Below the pieces are notes generated by a model that worked only from the letters and a program-made list of their open reading frames with translations, was not told the origin of the DNA and did no database searches. A program made the translations under genes and the position numbers. From contig JBAZKM010000005.1 of NCBI GenBank assembly GCA_041650805.1, positions 62,001 to 126,000 on the forward strand: a stretch of DNA of 64,000 nucleotides. The letters run 5' to 3'. This document shows positions 26,167-33,922 of the stretch, in pieces. How positions within the stretch are numbered: the first letter of the stretch is position 1; each line of letters begins with the position of its first letter. The DNA is from Candidatus Omnitrophota bacterium (GTDB lineage: Bacteria; Omnitrophota; Gorgyraeia; 2-01-FULL-45-10).

Positions 26167-27120
26167 ATGGGACAGGAAAAAGTTCAGATGGTGCCGACCA
26201 GGGACGGTTTCGGCGAGGGCGTTGTGGAACTCGGCAGGACCAACAAGGACGTCGTGGTGCTCTCGGCCGACCTGACCGACTCTACGCGCGCGGCCTGGTT
26301 CAAAAAGGAGTTCCCGGACCGTTTCTTCGGATGCGGCGTCGCCGAACAGGATATGTTCGGGACTGCCGCCGGATTCGCGCTCATGGGGAAGATACCGTTC
26401 GCGTGCACCTTCGGGGTATTTGCGTCGGGCAGGGCGTGGGACCAGATAAGGGTGTCGGTCGCCTACATGAACCTGGGCGTCAAGATAATAGGCACGCACG
26501 GGGGCATCTCCGTAGGCCCGGACGGCGCGACGCACCAGGCGCTCGAAGAGATAGCCCTTATGCGCATAATACCCAATATGACGGTGGTGGTGCCTGCAGA
26601 CGCCCTAGAAGCGAAGAAGGCGACCATAGCCTCTGCCGGGATAAAAGGGCCCGTCTATATACGGCTGGGCAGATCGCCCTCCCCGGTCATCACTAAAAAG
26701 GAAGATATATTCAGGATAGGGAAGGCGAACGTCATAAGGGACGGTAAGGACGTCACGATATTTGCCTGCGGACAGATGGTCTATGAGGCCATGGTCGCGT
26801 CTGATATGCTGGCAAAAGAGGGGATAGATGCGCGCATCGTCAATCTCCATACGCCTAAACCGGTCGATAAAGACGCTATAATAAAAGCGGCGAAGGATAC
26901 GGGGGCGGTGGTCACTGCCGAAGAGCACACCGTCCTGGGCGGCATGGGGAGCGCGGTGGCGGAGGTCCTCAGCCAGAACTTCCCGGTCCCGGTGAAGATG
27001 GTAGGTCTCGCGGACAGGTTCGGCGTTTCCGGAGAACCGGACGAGCTTTTCGAGTACTTCGGCATAAACGCAAAGCATATCGCCAAGGCGGCGAAAGAGG
27101 CGCTCTCCGCAAAAAGGTAA
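26167..27120 (+). CDS. Transketolase, C-terminal subunit
   Basis: 317 residues, the pyrimidine-binding and C-terminal domains: VVVLSADLTDSTRAAWF, GCGVAEQDMFGTAAGFAL (activating Glu), CTFGVFASGRAWDQIR, IGTHGGISVGPDGATHQALE, then the C-terminal HTVLGGMGSAVAEVL and RFGVSGEPDELFEYFG. It is the partner of the gene at 22688. AAGGAGAGCG precedes the ATG. Confidence 0.95.
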   Translation: MGQEKVQMVPTRDGFGEGVVELGRTNKDVVVLSADLTDSTRAAWFKKEFPDRFFGCGVAEQDMFGTAAGFALMGKIPFACTFGVFASGRAWDQIRVSVAYMNLGVKIIGTHGGISVGPDGATHQALEEIALMRIIPNMTVVVPADALEAKKATIASAGIKGPVYIRLGRSPSPVITKKEDIFRIGKANVIRDGKDVTIFACGQMVYEAMVASDMLAKEGIDARIVNLHTPKPVDKDAIIKAAKDTGAVVTAEEHTVLGGMGSAVAEVLSQNFPVPVKMVGLADRFGVSGEPDELFEYFGINAKHIAKAAKEALSAKR

Positions 27121-27126
27121 TTTTTT

Positions 27127-27161
27127 ACGAACGACGAACGCCGAACAACGAACGACGAATT
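27127..27161. repeat. Heptameric tandem repeat, consensus ACGAACG x5
   Basis: ACGAACG, ACGAACG, CCGAACA, ACGAACG, ACGAATT fill the whole gap between the transketolase stop and the ispE ATG at 27162. The gap therefore has no ordinary Shine-Dalgarno site for ispE. Confidence 0.9.
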
Positions 27162-28052
27162 ATGACATCGATCGAACTGACAGCACCGGCGAAAGTAAAT
27201 CTGTTACTTAAGGTTCAGGGCAAGCGCAGGGACTCCTACCATAATATACTCACCATATTCGAAAGAATATCTCTCGCAGATACCGTCAGGATCCGTAAGA
27301 TACCCGTCGGGCGCGGCATAGAGGTCCATTCGGACAGGTTCATAACGAAACACAAAGAAGATAACCTGGTATATAAGGCAGCCAGCCTGGTATTAAGGGA
27401 TGCCGGGATAAAGGCAGGGGTACGGATAGAGCTGAAGAAGAGGATACCCATAGCGGCGGGACTGGGCGGCGGCAGTTCGGATGCGGCGGCCGTTATCAAG
27501 GGGATAAATAGGCTCTTTGGCCTGAAGATGAAAGAGAAGGCCATGATGCGCCTGGGGTCGCGACTGGGCGCGGATGTGCCTTTCTTCCTGATCGATCCGC
27601 CGTTCGCGCTGGGGAGGGGCAAAGGCGACCTGTTGACAGAGATAAGGTCAAGCTCCGGGTTCTGGCACCTTATAATATATCCCGGTTTCAGGGTCCCGAC
27701 CAAAGAGATATATGAGGCATATGACAGGGCGGATTTTGCCTTGACAATGAAATCGGCCGATGCTAAAATAACACTCCCTTTCAGGCGTAATCCGGGTTTT
27801 GGTACGGCGGAGGCGATGCTTCACAACGATCTGGAAGCCGTAGTCAGGTCAAAGAGAAATACCATAGGCAGGATAATAGAGCGCTTGGTCCAAATTTTAG
27901 ACAAAAGAGCTATCATCTCGGGAAGCGGGCCAAGCATCTTTTGTCTATACAGGACCAGAAAGGAGGCGATGGCCGCTAAGGAGAAGCTGGCAAAGAGCGT
28001 GCCCGGACGCGAGATGAGGTCCTGGCAGGTATTTGTGGCAAAGACATTTTGA
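27162..28052 (+). CDS. ispE: 4-diphosphocytidyl-2-C-methyl-D-erythritol kinase
   Basis: GHMP kinase of the MEP isoprenoid pathway. 296 residues. Seen: TAPAKVNLLLKVQGKRRD (substrate loop), the ATP loop IPIAAGLGGGSSDAAAVI and SGSGPSIFCLY near the C-terminus. The start is directly after the heptamer repeat. In many bacteria ispE lies upstream of spoVG, glmU, prs, rplY and pth, as here. Confidence 0.95.
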   Translation: MTSIELTAPAKVNLLLKVQGKRRDSYHNILTIFERISLADTVRIRKIPVGRGIEVHSDRFITKHKEDNLVYKAASLVLRDAGIKAGVRIELKKRIPIAAGLGGGSSDAAAVIKGINRLFGLKMKEKAMMRLGSRLGADVPFFLIDPPFALGRGKGDLLTEIRSSSGFWHLIIYPGFRVPTKEIYEAYDRADFALTMKSADAKITLPFRRNPGFGTAEAMLHNDLEAVVRSKRNTIGRIIERLVQILDKRAIISGSGPSIFCLYRTRKEAMAAKEKLAKSVPGREMRSWQVFVAKTF

Positions 28053-28088
28053 TCTATCAAATCTGCATGTAACTTTAAGGAGTAGAAG

Positions 28089-28553
28089 ATGATGGAGATC
28101 ACTGAGGTAAGGATTTTCCCGAAAGAAGGCCAGGACAAGAAATTAAAGGCGTATGCGACGATCACATTCGATAACGCTTTCGTGGTGCGCAACGTGAAGG
28201 TGATAGACGGGAACAAAGGTTTTTTTGTCGCGATGCCTTCGAGAAAGATAAAAGAGCCGTGCCCCAAGTGCGGTTTCCGGAATGCGGTAAGGAGCAAGTT
28301 CTGCAACCAGTGCGGCACATCTCTGCCGCAGACGGAACCGAGGGTCCAGAACCCGGGAGAAGATATGGCCCGGCAATCCGAACATAAGGATATCGCTCAT
28401 CCCATAACTGCCGAATGCAGGGAATATATACAGAAGAAGGTGCTTGAGGCATACGAGAACGATAAGAAGAACCCCTCCGCGCGCCCGGCCGAACCGAAGG
28501 GCTATTCCGGCCCCAGGATGGTCGAGGAAGAGGAGAATGATATAGAGCTGTAA
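28089..28553 (+). CDS. spoVG: SpoVG with an inserted zinc ribbon
   Basis: SpoVG is a small nucleic-acid-binding regulator first known from septation and sporulation. Residues 2-53 (EITEVRIF ... TFDNAFVVRNVKVIDG ... FFVAMPSRK) and residues 99-123 (HKDIAHPITAECREYIQKK) are the normal SpoVG fold. Between them, where the family normally has a short turn, there are ~45 extra residues carrying Cys58, 61, 72 and 75 (CPKC-X10-CNQC), a zinc-ribbon pattern. A charged tail follows. 154 residues against a usual ~90-100. AAGGAG lies 9 nt before the first ATG; a second ATG is adjacent. Neighbours are ispE and tRNA-Gln/glmU. Confidence 0.9.
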   Translation: MMEITEVRIFPKEGQDKKLKAYATITFDNAFVVRNVKVIDGNKGFFVAMPSRKIKEPCPKCGFRNAVRSKFCNQCGTSLPQTEPRVQNPGEDMARQSEHKDIAHPITAECREYIQKKVLEAYENDKKNPSARPAEPKGYSGPRMVEEEENDIEL

Positions 28554-28555
28554 TT

Positions 28556-28583
28556 GGTCCACAGTCCACGGTCGATAGTCCAC
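28556..28583. repeat. Heptameric tandem repeat RGTCCAC x4
   Basis: GGTCCAC, AGTCCAC, GGTCGAT, AGTCCAC immediately after the spoVG stop codon. One unit is degenerate. Same family as 1374 and 16982. The remainder of the gap up to the tRNA shows nothing I can name. Confidence 0.85.
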
Positions 28584-28649
28584 GGTGTAAAGCATATATA
28601 GGACGGTGGCCGTAGACCGAACGGCCCAGCAGTGTCTCACCGAAGAAGT

Positions 28650-28723
28650 TGGGAGGTCGTTCAATGGTAGGACACGAGAATTTGGGTCTCGCTATCTTGG
28701 TTCGAATCCAAGCCTCCCAGCCA
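28650..28723 (+). tRNA. tRNA-Gln (UUG)
   Basis: 74 nt including encoded CCA. Acceptor TGGGAGG/CCTCCCA, discriminator G, anticodon stem CGAGA/TCTCG with loop ATTTGGG (anticodon TTG), T-arm CTTGG TTCGAAT CCAAG. The glmU start codon follows only 15 nt after the CCA end, so both are probably on one transcript. Confidence 0.95.
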
Positions 28724-28737
28724 AACAGGAGCGCATC

Positions 28738-30009
28738 TTGAAAGATACGATCGCCATAGTCCTTGCGGCAGGACGGGGCACCAGGATGAATTCCCGGACG
28801 CCCAAGGTGCTTCACGATATCCTCGGTAAGCCGATGATACACCATGTCCTCGATAGCGTGAGACAGGCGGGGGTAAACGACATAGTGGTCATCGCCGGCC
28901 ACGGGAGCGCACTTTTAAAGAGATCGCTGCCGGATGCCAGGGTGCTCGTGCAGAAGGAACTGCTCGGGAGCGGCGATGCCGTGAATACGGCGCGCAAGGC
29001 GCTCGGTCGCTACACCGGTGATCTCCTGGTGGTGTGCGGAGATACGCCTCTTCTCAGGGGCGATACCCTGCGGGAACTGATCCGTACACGTAAGAGTTCC
29101 GGCGCCTCGGCGGTGGTGCTCACCACAGACCTTAAGGACCCGACGGGTTACGGGAGGATAGTCAGGGACGAGAACGGCGCCGTGATCAAGATCATAGAAG
29201 AGTTGGAAGCAGGTCTCTATGAGAAGGTCATAGAGGAGATAAATGTAGGTTCATACTGTTTCAGGGCGGAAGATCTCTTCGATGCCCTTACCGGAGTGAA
29301 GCCGGATAACGATAAGAAAGAATACTTCCTCACCGACGTGATCGCGGTCATGAATAGAAAGAAGAAGACGGTGAAGGCGCTGAAGACGGACGATACCGAT
29401 GAGGCGATAGGGGTGAATACGAAGAACGACCTTGCGGAGGCTACACGGATCATGAAGGGCAGGGTCATGAGCGAACTTATGCTGGGCGGCGTGACCATCT
29501 ACGATCCGTCTTCGACGACGATATACCCGGGTGTCAGGATAGGCGCAGATACCGTCATATACCCGAACACTATAATAGAATCGGATGTGGAGATCGGGAA
29601 GAACGCGTCGATAGGGCCTTTCGCGCGCCTGCGCCCCGGAGTCCGTCTGGAAGATAATGTAGAGGTCGGGAATTTCGTAGAGCTGGTCCGCACCGAGATA
29701 GGCGAAGGCACGAAGGTCAAGCACCACACCTATCTCGGCGACGCGAAAGTGGGCAAGAACGTCAATATCGGAGCAGGCACCATAACGGCCAATTTCGACG
29801 GCTCAAAGAAGCAGAGGACCGTTATAGGCGACGGCGCTTTCCTTGGGATCGGGACGAGGCTTATAGCCCCGGTCAGGATAGGCAGCCATGCCGTCACCGG
29901 CGCAGGGTCTGTCGTGCCTAAGAACAGGGACGTACCGTCCGGCGCTACCGTAGTGGGCGTGCCGGCCAGGATATTGGGCATTGCAAAGAAAAAGAGGGTG
30001 AGACGATGA
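28738..30009 (+). CDS. glmU: Bifunctional UDP-N-acetylglucosamine pyrophosphorylase/GlcN-1-P acetyltransferase
   Basis: Makes UDP-GlcNAc for peptidoglycan and lipid A. The start is taken as TTG at 28738, preceded by AGGAG at 6 nt; earlier in-frame codons lie in the tRNA. 423 residues, slightly short for the family (~456). N-terminal nucleotidyltransferase: VLAAGRGTRMNSRTPKVLH, VVCGDTPLL. C-terminal left-handed beta-helix from about residue 245, with RPGVRLEDNVEVGNFVEL, KHHTYLGD (catalytic His) and KNVNIGAGTITANFDG, so both activities look intact. Overlaps prs by 4 bp (ATGA). Confidence 0.94.
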   Translation: MKDTIAIVLAAGRGTRMNSRTPKVLHDILGKPMIHHVLDSVRQAGVNDIVVIAGHGSALLKRSLPDARVLVQKELLGSGDAVNTARKALGRYTGDLLVVCGDTPLLRGDTLRELIRTRKSSGASAVVLTTDLKDPTGYGRIVRDENGAVIKIIEELEAGLYEKVIEEINVGSYCFRAEDLFDALTGVKPDNDKKEYFLTDVIAVMNRKKKTVKALKTDDTDEAIGVNTKNDLAEATRIMKGRVMSELMLGGVTIYDPSSTTIYPGVRIGADTVIYPNTIIESDVEIGKNASIGPFARLRPGVRLEDNVEVGNFVELVRTEIGEGTKVKHHTYLGDAKVGKNVNIGAGTITANFDGSKKQRTVIGDGAFLGIGTRLIAPVRIGSHAVTGAGSVVPKNRDVPSGATVVGVPARILGIAKKKRVRR

Positions 30010-30947
30010 AGAACGGCATATTGCTATTTAGCGGTAACGCCAATAAGAAGCTGGCGCTCGATATCTGCAAATTTCTCAAGGTCAGGCTGGGTGACGCATC
30101 GGTCGATACATTCTCAGACGGTGAGATACGGGTCAAGATCAACGAGAATGTGCGCGGCCACGACGTATTCGTGATACAGCCTACATCGTCCCCCGCGAAC
30201 CAGAACATCATGGAGCTTCTCATAATGATAGACGCGCTCAGGCGCGCCTCGGCGCAGAGGATCACGGCGGTCCTCCCTTATTTCGGATATGCCAGGCAGG
30301 ACAGGAAAGACCAGCCGAGGGTCCCTATCACGGCAAAGCTCGTCGCGAACCTCGTGACGGTAGCCGGCGCCGACAGGGTGCTCACCATAGACCTTCATGC
30401 CGGCCAGATCCAGGGATTTTTCGACATACCCCTTGACCACCTCTTTGCCGTAAAGATCTTCGCCGACTATCTCAAGAAACTTAAGTTCAACCACAGCCTC
30501 GTCATCGTTACGCCCGACGTAGGAGGCATAAAGACGGCCAGGTCCTACGCGAAACGCCTGAAGTGCGGGCTCGCGATAGTCGACAAACGGCGCGTTAACG
30601 ACAGGGAGGCGGAGGTCATGCATATACTGGGCGAGGTCAAAGGCAAACACGCCGTGATAGTAGATGATATGGTGGCCACCGCCGGTTCATTGGTAGAAGC
30701 GGTAGACGCGATCAAGAAGGCGGGGGCGAAGGACGTATACGCTATCGGCACCCACGCCGTCCTCTGCGGTCCGGCGATAGAACGCCTCAGGAAGTCGCCG
30801 CTCAAAGAACTTATGGTGACCGATACTGTGCCCATACCGAGGGAGAAGATGATCGGCAAGATCAAGGTGCTCTCCGTGGCGTCGCTTCTCGGCGAGGCAA
30901 TAAAGAGGATCCACGAAGAGGCATCCGTAAGCGTCCTGTTCAGATAA
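30006..30947 (+). CDS. prs: Ribose-phosphate pyrophosphokinase
   Basis: Forms PRPP from ribose 5-phosphate and ATP, supplying the purine, histidine and NAD pathways. 313 residues. Seen: LFSGNANKKLALDIC, FSDGEIRVKINENVRG, YFGYARQDRKDQPR (ATP loop), DLHAGQIQGFFD and the PRPP loop VDDMVATAGSLVEA. Translationally coupled to glmU; the glmU-prs-rplY-pth order is widely conserved. Confidence 0.97.
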   Translation: MKNGILLFSGNANKKLALDICKFLKVRLGDASVDTFSDGEIRVKINENVRGHDVFVIQPTSSPANQNIMELLIMIDALRRASAQRITAVLPYFGYARQDRKDQPRVPITAKLVANLVTVAGADRVLTIDLHAGQIQGFFDIPLDHLFAVKIFADYLKKLKFNHSLVIVTPDVGGIKTARSYAKRLKCGLAIVDKRRVNDREAEVMHILGEVKGKHAVIVDDMVATAGSLVEAVDAIKKAGAKDVYAIGTHAVLCGPAIERLRKSPLKELMVTDTVPIPREKMIGKIKVLSVASLLGEAIKRIHEEASVSVLFR

Positions 30948-30964
30948 GAAAGGAAGAGTCGAAT

Positions 30965-31678
30965 ATGGAGAAAGTCATACTTAAAGCGGAAGTGCGGGAA
31001 GGCGCGGGGAAGAGGACAGCGAAAGATCTGCGCGCGAAGGGCAGCATCCCGGCCGTAGTCTATAAGGGCGGCAAAGACGCCATGAAACTGCAGGTGACGA
31101 TAAGAGATCTCGATGAGGTCATCCACACCAGTGCCGGCGAGAACGTCATCATCACATTGAACATATCCGGTCCCGATAAGCATAAAGAGAAGACCGTGAT
31201 AATAAAAGAGATCCAGCGGGATCCCATAAAGGACGGGATCCTGCACGTCGATTTTAACGAGATCTCCCTTACCGAGATGCTCAAGGTGAATATACCGCTG
31301 GCGGCGCACGGCGAGGCCTCCGGTGTCAAGAAAGACGGCGGTATCCTCGAGCACATCATGTGGGAGGTGCAGGTGGAATGTCTCCCCGCGGATATCCCGG
31401 AGAAGATCGAGGTCGACGTATCTAATATGAATATAGGCGATTCCATCCTGGTGAAGGGCATAAAGGTGCCGGAGGGAGTGAAGATACTGAATGACCCCGA
31501 GCTTATCGCTTTCATCGTTAAACCTCCCAAGGTAGAGGCGCCGAAAGAAGAGATAGCGGAAGAGTCCAAAGAGCCGGAGCTGATCAGGGAGAAGAAGGAG
31601 AAGGAAGAGGGCGAAGAGGAAGCGGCCAAGGAGGCCGAGAAGCCGGCAAAAGAGGCAAAGAAGGAGCAGGATAAGTGA
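30965..31678 (+). CDS. rplY: Large ribosomal subunit protein bL25 (CTC form)
   Basis: 5S rRNA-binding protein. 237 residues: the L25 domain (EVREGAGKRTAKDLRAKGSIPAVVYKGG, then DPIKDGILHVDF) plus the TL5/CTC C-terminal beta domain (VNIPLAAHGEASGVKKDGG ... IEVDVSNMNIGDSI), and an extended Glu/Lys/Ala-rich tail from about residue 190. Stop and GTG of pth overlap (GTGA). AGGAAGAG precedes the ATG. Confidence 0.95.
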   Translation: MEKVILKAEVREGAGKRTAKDLRAKGSIPAVVYKGGKDAMKLQVTIRDLDEVIHTSAGENVIITLNISGPDKHKEKTVIIKEIQRDPIKDGILHVDFNEISLTEMLKVNIPLAAHGEASGVKKDGGILEHIMWEVQVECLPADIPEKIEVDVSNMNIGDSILVKGIKVPEGVKILNDPELIAFIVKPPKVEAPKEEIAEESKEPELIREKKEKEEGEEEAAKEAEKPAKEAKKEQDK

Positions 31679-32253
31679 AGTGCATAATAGGGCTGGGGAA
31701 CCCGGACCTGAGATACAGGTCCACCAAGCATAATGTCGGCGCGAACGTCATCAAAAAGATAGCGGCCGAGAATAGCATACGTATAAACAAGAACGCCTAT
31801 TCGTCGCTTATAGGCAAGGGGAAGGTCTCCGGCGAGGATGTCATCTTCGTCTTCCCGCAGACGTATATGAACCTTTCCGGGCAGGCGGTCAAGGATATCT
31901 TTATGAATGAGATGAAAGATATAAAGGACCTCCTGGTCGTATGCGACGATATAAACCTGAAGCTCGGCAGGGTAAGGCTGCGGAAGAAGGGGTCATCCGG
32001 GGGGCATAAGGGGCTTGAGTCGATCATACGCGAACTGGCCAGGGATGACTTCGCCCGCCTGAGGGTCGGCATAGCGACCGATGTCCATAAAGGGGATATA
32101 ACGAATTATGTCCTGACCCCGTTCAAAAGACACGAGATGAGGAATGCCGCCCATGCCATTACGCTCGCCAGGGATGCCGCCGTCTGCTGGATAGAGGAGG
32201 GCATAGAGAGCGCCATGGCGGAGTTCAATAAGAAAAAGGCCGGGACGTCCTGA
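31675..32253 (+). CDS. pth: Peptidyl-tRNA hydrolase
   Basis: Releases peptides from prematurely dropped peptidyl-tRNA. GTG start at 31675; 192 residues. Seen: IGLGNPDLRYRSTKHNVGANV (catalytic His in HNVG), QTYMNLSGQAV, DDINLKLGRVRLRKKGSSGGHKGL (catalytic Asp) and RLRVGI. The C-terminal region has YVLTPFKRHE. Last gene of the glmU-prs-rplY-pth run. Confidence 0.96.
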   Translation: MKCIIGLGNPDLRYRSTKHNVGANVIKKIAAENSIRINKNAYSSLIGKGKVSGEDVIFVFPQTYMNLSGQAVKDIFMNEMKDIKDLLVVCDDINLKLGRVRLRKKGSSGGHKGLESIIRELARDDFARLRVGIATDVHKGDITNYVLTPFKRHEMRNAAHAITLARDAAVCWIEEGIESAMAEFNKKKAGTS

Positions 32254-32273
32254 AACAGCGGATCAGATTATGG

Positions 32274-32301
32274 TTGCATTAGGTTATATAGTGTGTTAAT
32301 A
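32274..32301 (+). promoter_or_regulatory. Possible promoter of the rpsF operon
   Basis: TTGCAT (32274-32279), 16-nt spacer, TTAATA (32296-32301) in a 135-bp gap that is AT-rich compared with its surroundings. The -10 is poor; other hexamers nearby could be used. Confidence 0.4.
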
Positions 32302-32388
32302 TTATAAAAATAAATACATTACCCCGACGAAGCAAATCTTCTTTGGATCACAGGAGCTGCGAAGGCGGGAAAAAAAGGATGAAACAAA

Positions 32389-32670
32389 ATGAATGATTAT
32401 GAAGCCCTGTTCATACTGAAGCCGGATATTTCCGAAGAGGATACGAAAGGCCTCTGTAAGACCATTACGGAGGTCATCGTTAAGAATTCCGGCACCGTCA
32501 AAAAAGAAGAGAATTGGGGCAGGCGCCCGCTCGCCTATCCGGTGAAGAAGTCAAAAGAGGGGTACTATTATAAAGTCGACTTTAACGCCCCGGCCGAATC
32601 CGTAGCGAAACTCGACGCCGCTTATAAATTGAACCAGTCCATACTGAGGACCCTGATAACGAGGCGATAA
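32389..32670 (+). CDS. rpsF: Small ribosomal subunit protein bS6
   Basis: 93 residues: YEALFILKPDISEED, NWGRRPLAYPVKKSKEGYYY and the C-terminal LNQSILRTLITRR match bS6, which binds bS18 on 16S rRNA. AAGGATG lies before the ATG. The stop overlaps the ssb ATG (TAATG). It starts the rpsF-ssb-rpsR-rplI operon, a standard bacterial order. Confidence 0.97.
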   Translation: MNDYEALFILKPDISEEDTKGLCKTITEVIVKNSGTVKKEENWGRRPLAYPVKKSKEGYYYKVDFNAPAESVAKLDAAYKLNQSILRTLITRR

Positions 32671-33149
32671 TGGCCAACCTTAATAAAGTGCTCCTGATAG
32701 GAAATCTGACAAGGGACCCGGAGTTGAGATATGTGCCGAGCGGCACGGCAGTGGCTACGTTCACCATAGCGGTCAACAGGTTCTACACGACGCCGGCCGG
32801 CGAAAAGAAGGAACAGACGTCATTTATAAGGGTCGTGGTATGGGGCCGCAGGGCGGAGGTCTCCGGTGAATATCTTTCCAAGGGAAGCCCGGTCTTCGTG
32901 GAAGGGCGTCTTCAATCGAGGGCGTGGGAGACGCCGGACGGCCAGAAGCGCAGCACCATCGAGGTTGTAGCCGATAATATCCAGTTCCTGAGAGGCGGAG
33001 ACCGCCAGGGGAGCGCGGCAGCTAAAGATGCGGCCGCCACCGAAGAAGTGGCCACCATAGACCTGAGCGAGGAGCCGCCCGTATCCGGTGACCAGGCAGG
33101 CACAGGTAAGCCGGCCGCACCCGCATCAGACAGCGAAGTCCCATTTTAA
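32670..33149 (+). CDS. ssb: Single-stranded DNA-binding protein
   Basis: 159 residues. OB fold with LNKVLLIGNLTRDPELRYVPSGTAVATFTIAVNR, SFIRVVVWGRRAE and YLSKGSPVFVEGRLQSRAW, then a low-complexity linker and the acidic tip DSEVPF, which recruits partner proteins in the same way as DDDIPF. Placed between rpsF and rpsR as usual. Confidence 0.97.
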   Translation: MANLNKVLLIGNLTRDPELRYVPSGTAVATFTIAVNRFYTTPAGEKKEQTSFIRVVVWGRRAEVSGEYLSKGSPVFVEGRLQSRAWETPDGQKRSTIEVVADNIQFLRGGDRQGSAAAKDAAATEEVATIDLSEEPPVSGDQAGTGKPAAPASDSEVPF

Positions 33150-33164
33150 TACGAGGAGAACCAT

Positions 33165-33437
33165 ATGCCACCAAGATTCGGTAGAGATAAAGATAAACCA
33201 AAAAAGCGCGAACCCGGAAAGAAGAGGGTCTTCAGGAGAAAGCCGTGTAAATTCTGCATAGAGAAGGTGGAGAAGCTTGACTATCTCGACTACGGCAGGT
33301 TCCAGAAATTCATAACTGAGCGCGGGAAGATCATACCGTCTAGGATCTCGGGGAGCTGCGCGAAGCACCAGAGGCAGCTTGCCCGCGCCGTAAAGAAGGC
33401 CCGCATCGCGAGCCTCCTGCCGTTCGTCGCGGAATAA
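33165..33437 (+). CDS. rpsR: Small ribosomal subunit protein bS18
   Basis: 90 residues with a basic N-terminus. Signature: LDYLDYGRFQKFITERGKIIPSRISGSCAKHQRQLARAVKKAR. The cysteine pair KPCKFC near residue 26 together with SGSC gives a possible zinc-binding (C+) form of bS18. Confidence 0.96.
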   Translation: MPPRFGRDKDKPKKREPGKKRVFRRKPCKFCIEKVEKLDYLDYGRFQKFITERGKIIPSRISGSCAKHQRQLARAVKKARIASLLPFVAE

Positions 33438-33452
33438 TAAAGGATAAATACG

Positions 33453-33896
33453 ATGAAAGTGATACTGGTCGAAGATATAGATCGCCTGGGGAAGATGGGT
33501 GATGTGGTCACGGTCAAGGAAGGGTATGCGAGGAATTTCCTCATACCCAAAAAGAAGGCCAAGGAGGCCACTCCCGGCAACATGAAACTGCTGGAGACGC
33601 TGAAGAAGAAAGCGGCCGAAGTGGAACGCAAGAAGATGGAAGAGATGAAGGCGCTTGCCGACAAGATCTCCGGCCTTTCGTTGACCATAGGCGCCGCGGC
33701 AGGTGAGGAAGATAAACTTTTCGGCTCGGTGACCACCGACGCCATAGCGAATGCCCTGAACGCGGAGCATATCGTCATAGACAAGAAAGATATAATCCTC
33801 GACGAACCGATCAAGAAGCTCGGCGTCTATCAGGTTATCGTAAAGGTACACCCTGAAGTGAAGGCAAATCTGCGGGTGTGGATAGTAAAGCAGTAA
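33453..33896 (+). CDS. rplI: Large ribosomal subunit protein bL9
   Basis: 147 residues: the N-terminal domain KVILVEDIDRLGKMGDVVTVKEGYARNFLIPK, a long connecting helix and the C-terminal domain beginning near AGEEDKLFGSVTTDAIA. Normal length; last ribosomal gene of this operon. Confidence 0.97.
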   Translation: MKVILVEDIDRLGKMGDVVTVKEGYARNFLIPKKKAKEATPGNMKLLETLKKKAAEVERKKMEEMKALADKISGLSLTIGAAAGEEDKLFGSVTTDAIANALNAEHIVIDKKDIILDEPIKKLGVYQVIVKVHPEVKANLRVWIVKQ

Positions 33897-33922
33897 TTTT
33901 CATAACGCGCGCATAGTCCTCC

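Noticed and set aside
28606..28737. N-terminal extension of GlmU through the tRNA-Gln gene
   Set aside because: The in-frame reading passes through a complete tRNA. TTG 28738 with AGGAG upstream gives the normal start of the enzyme.
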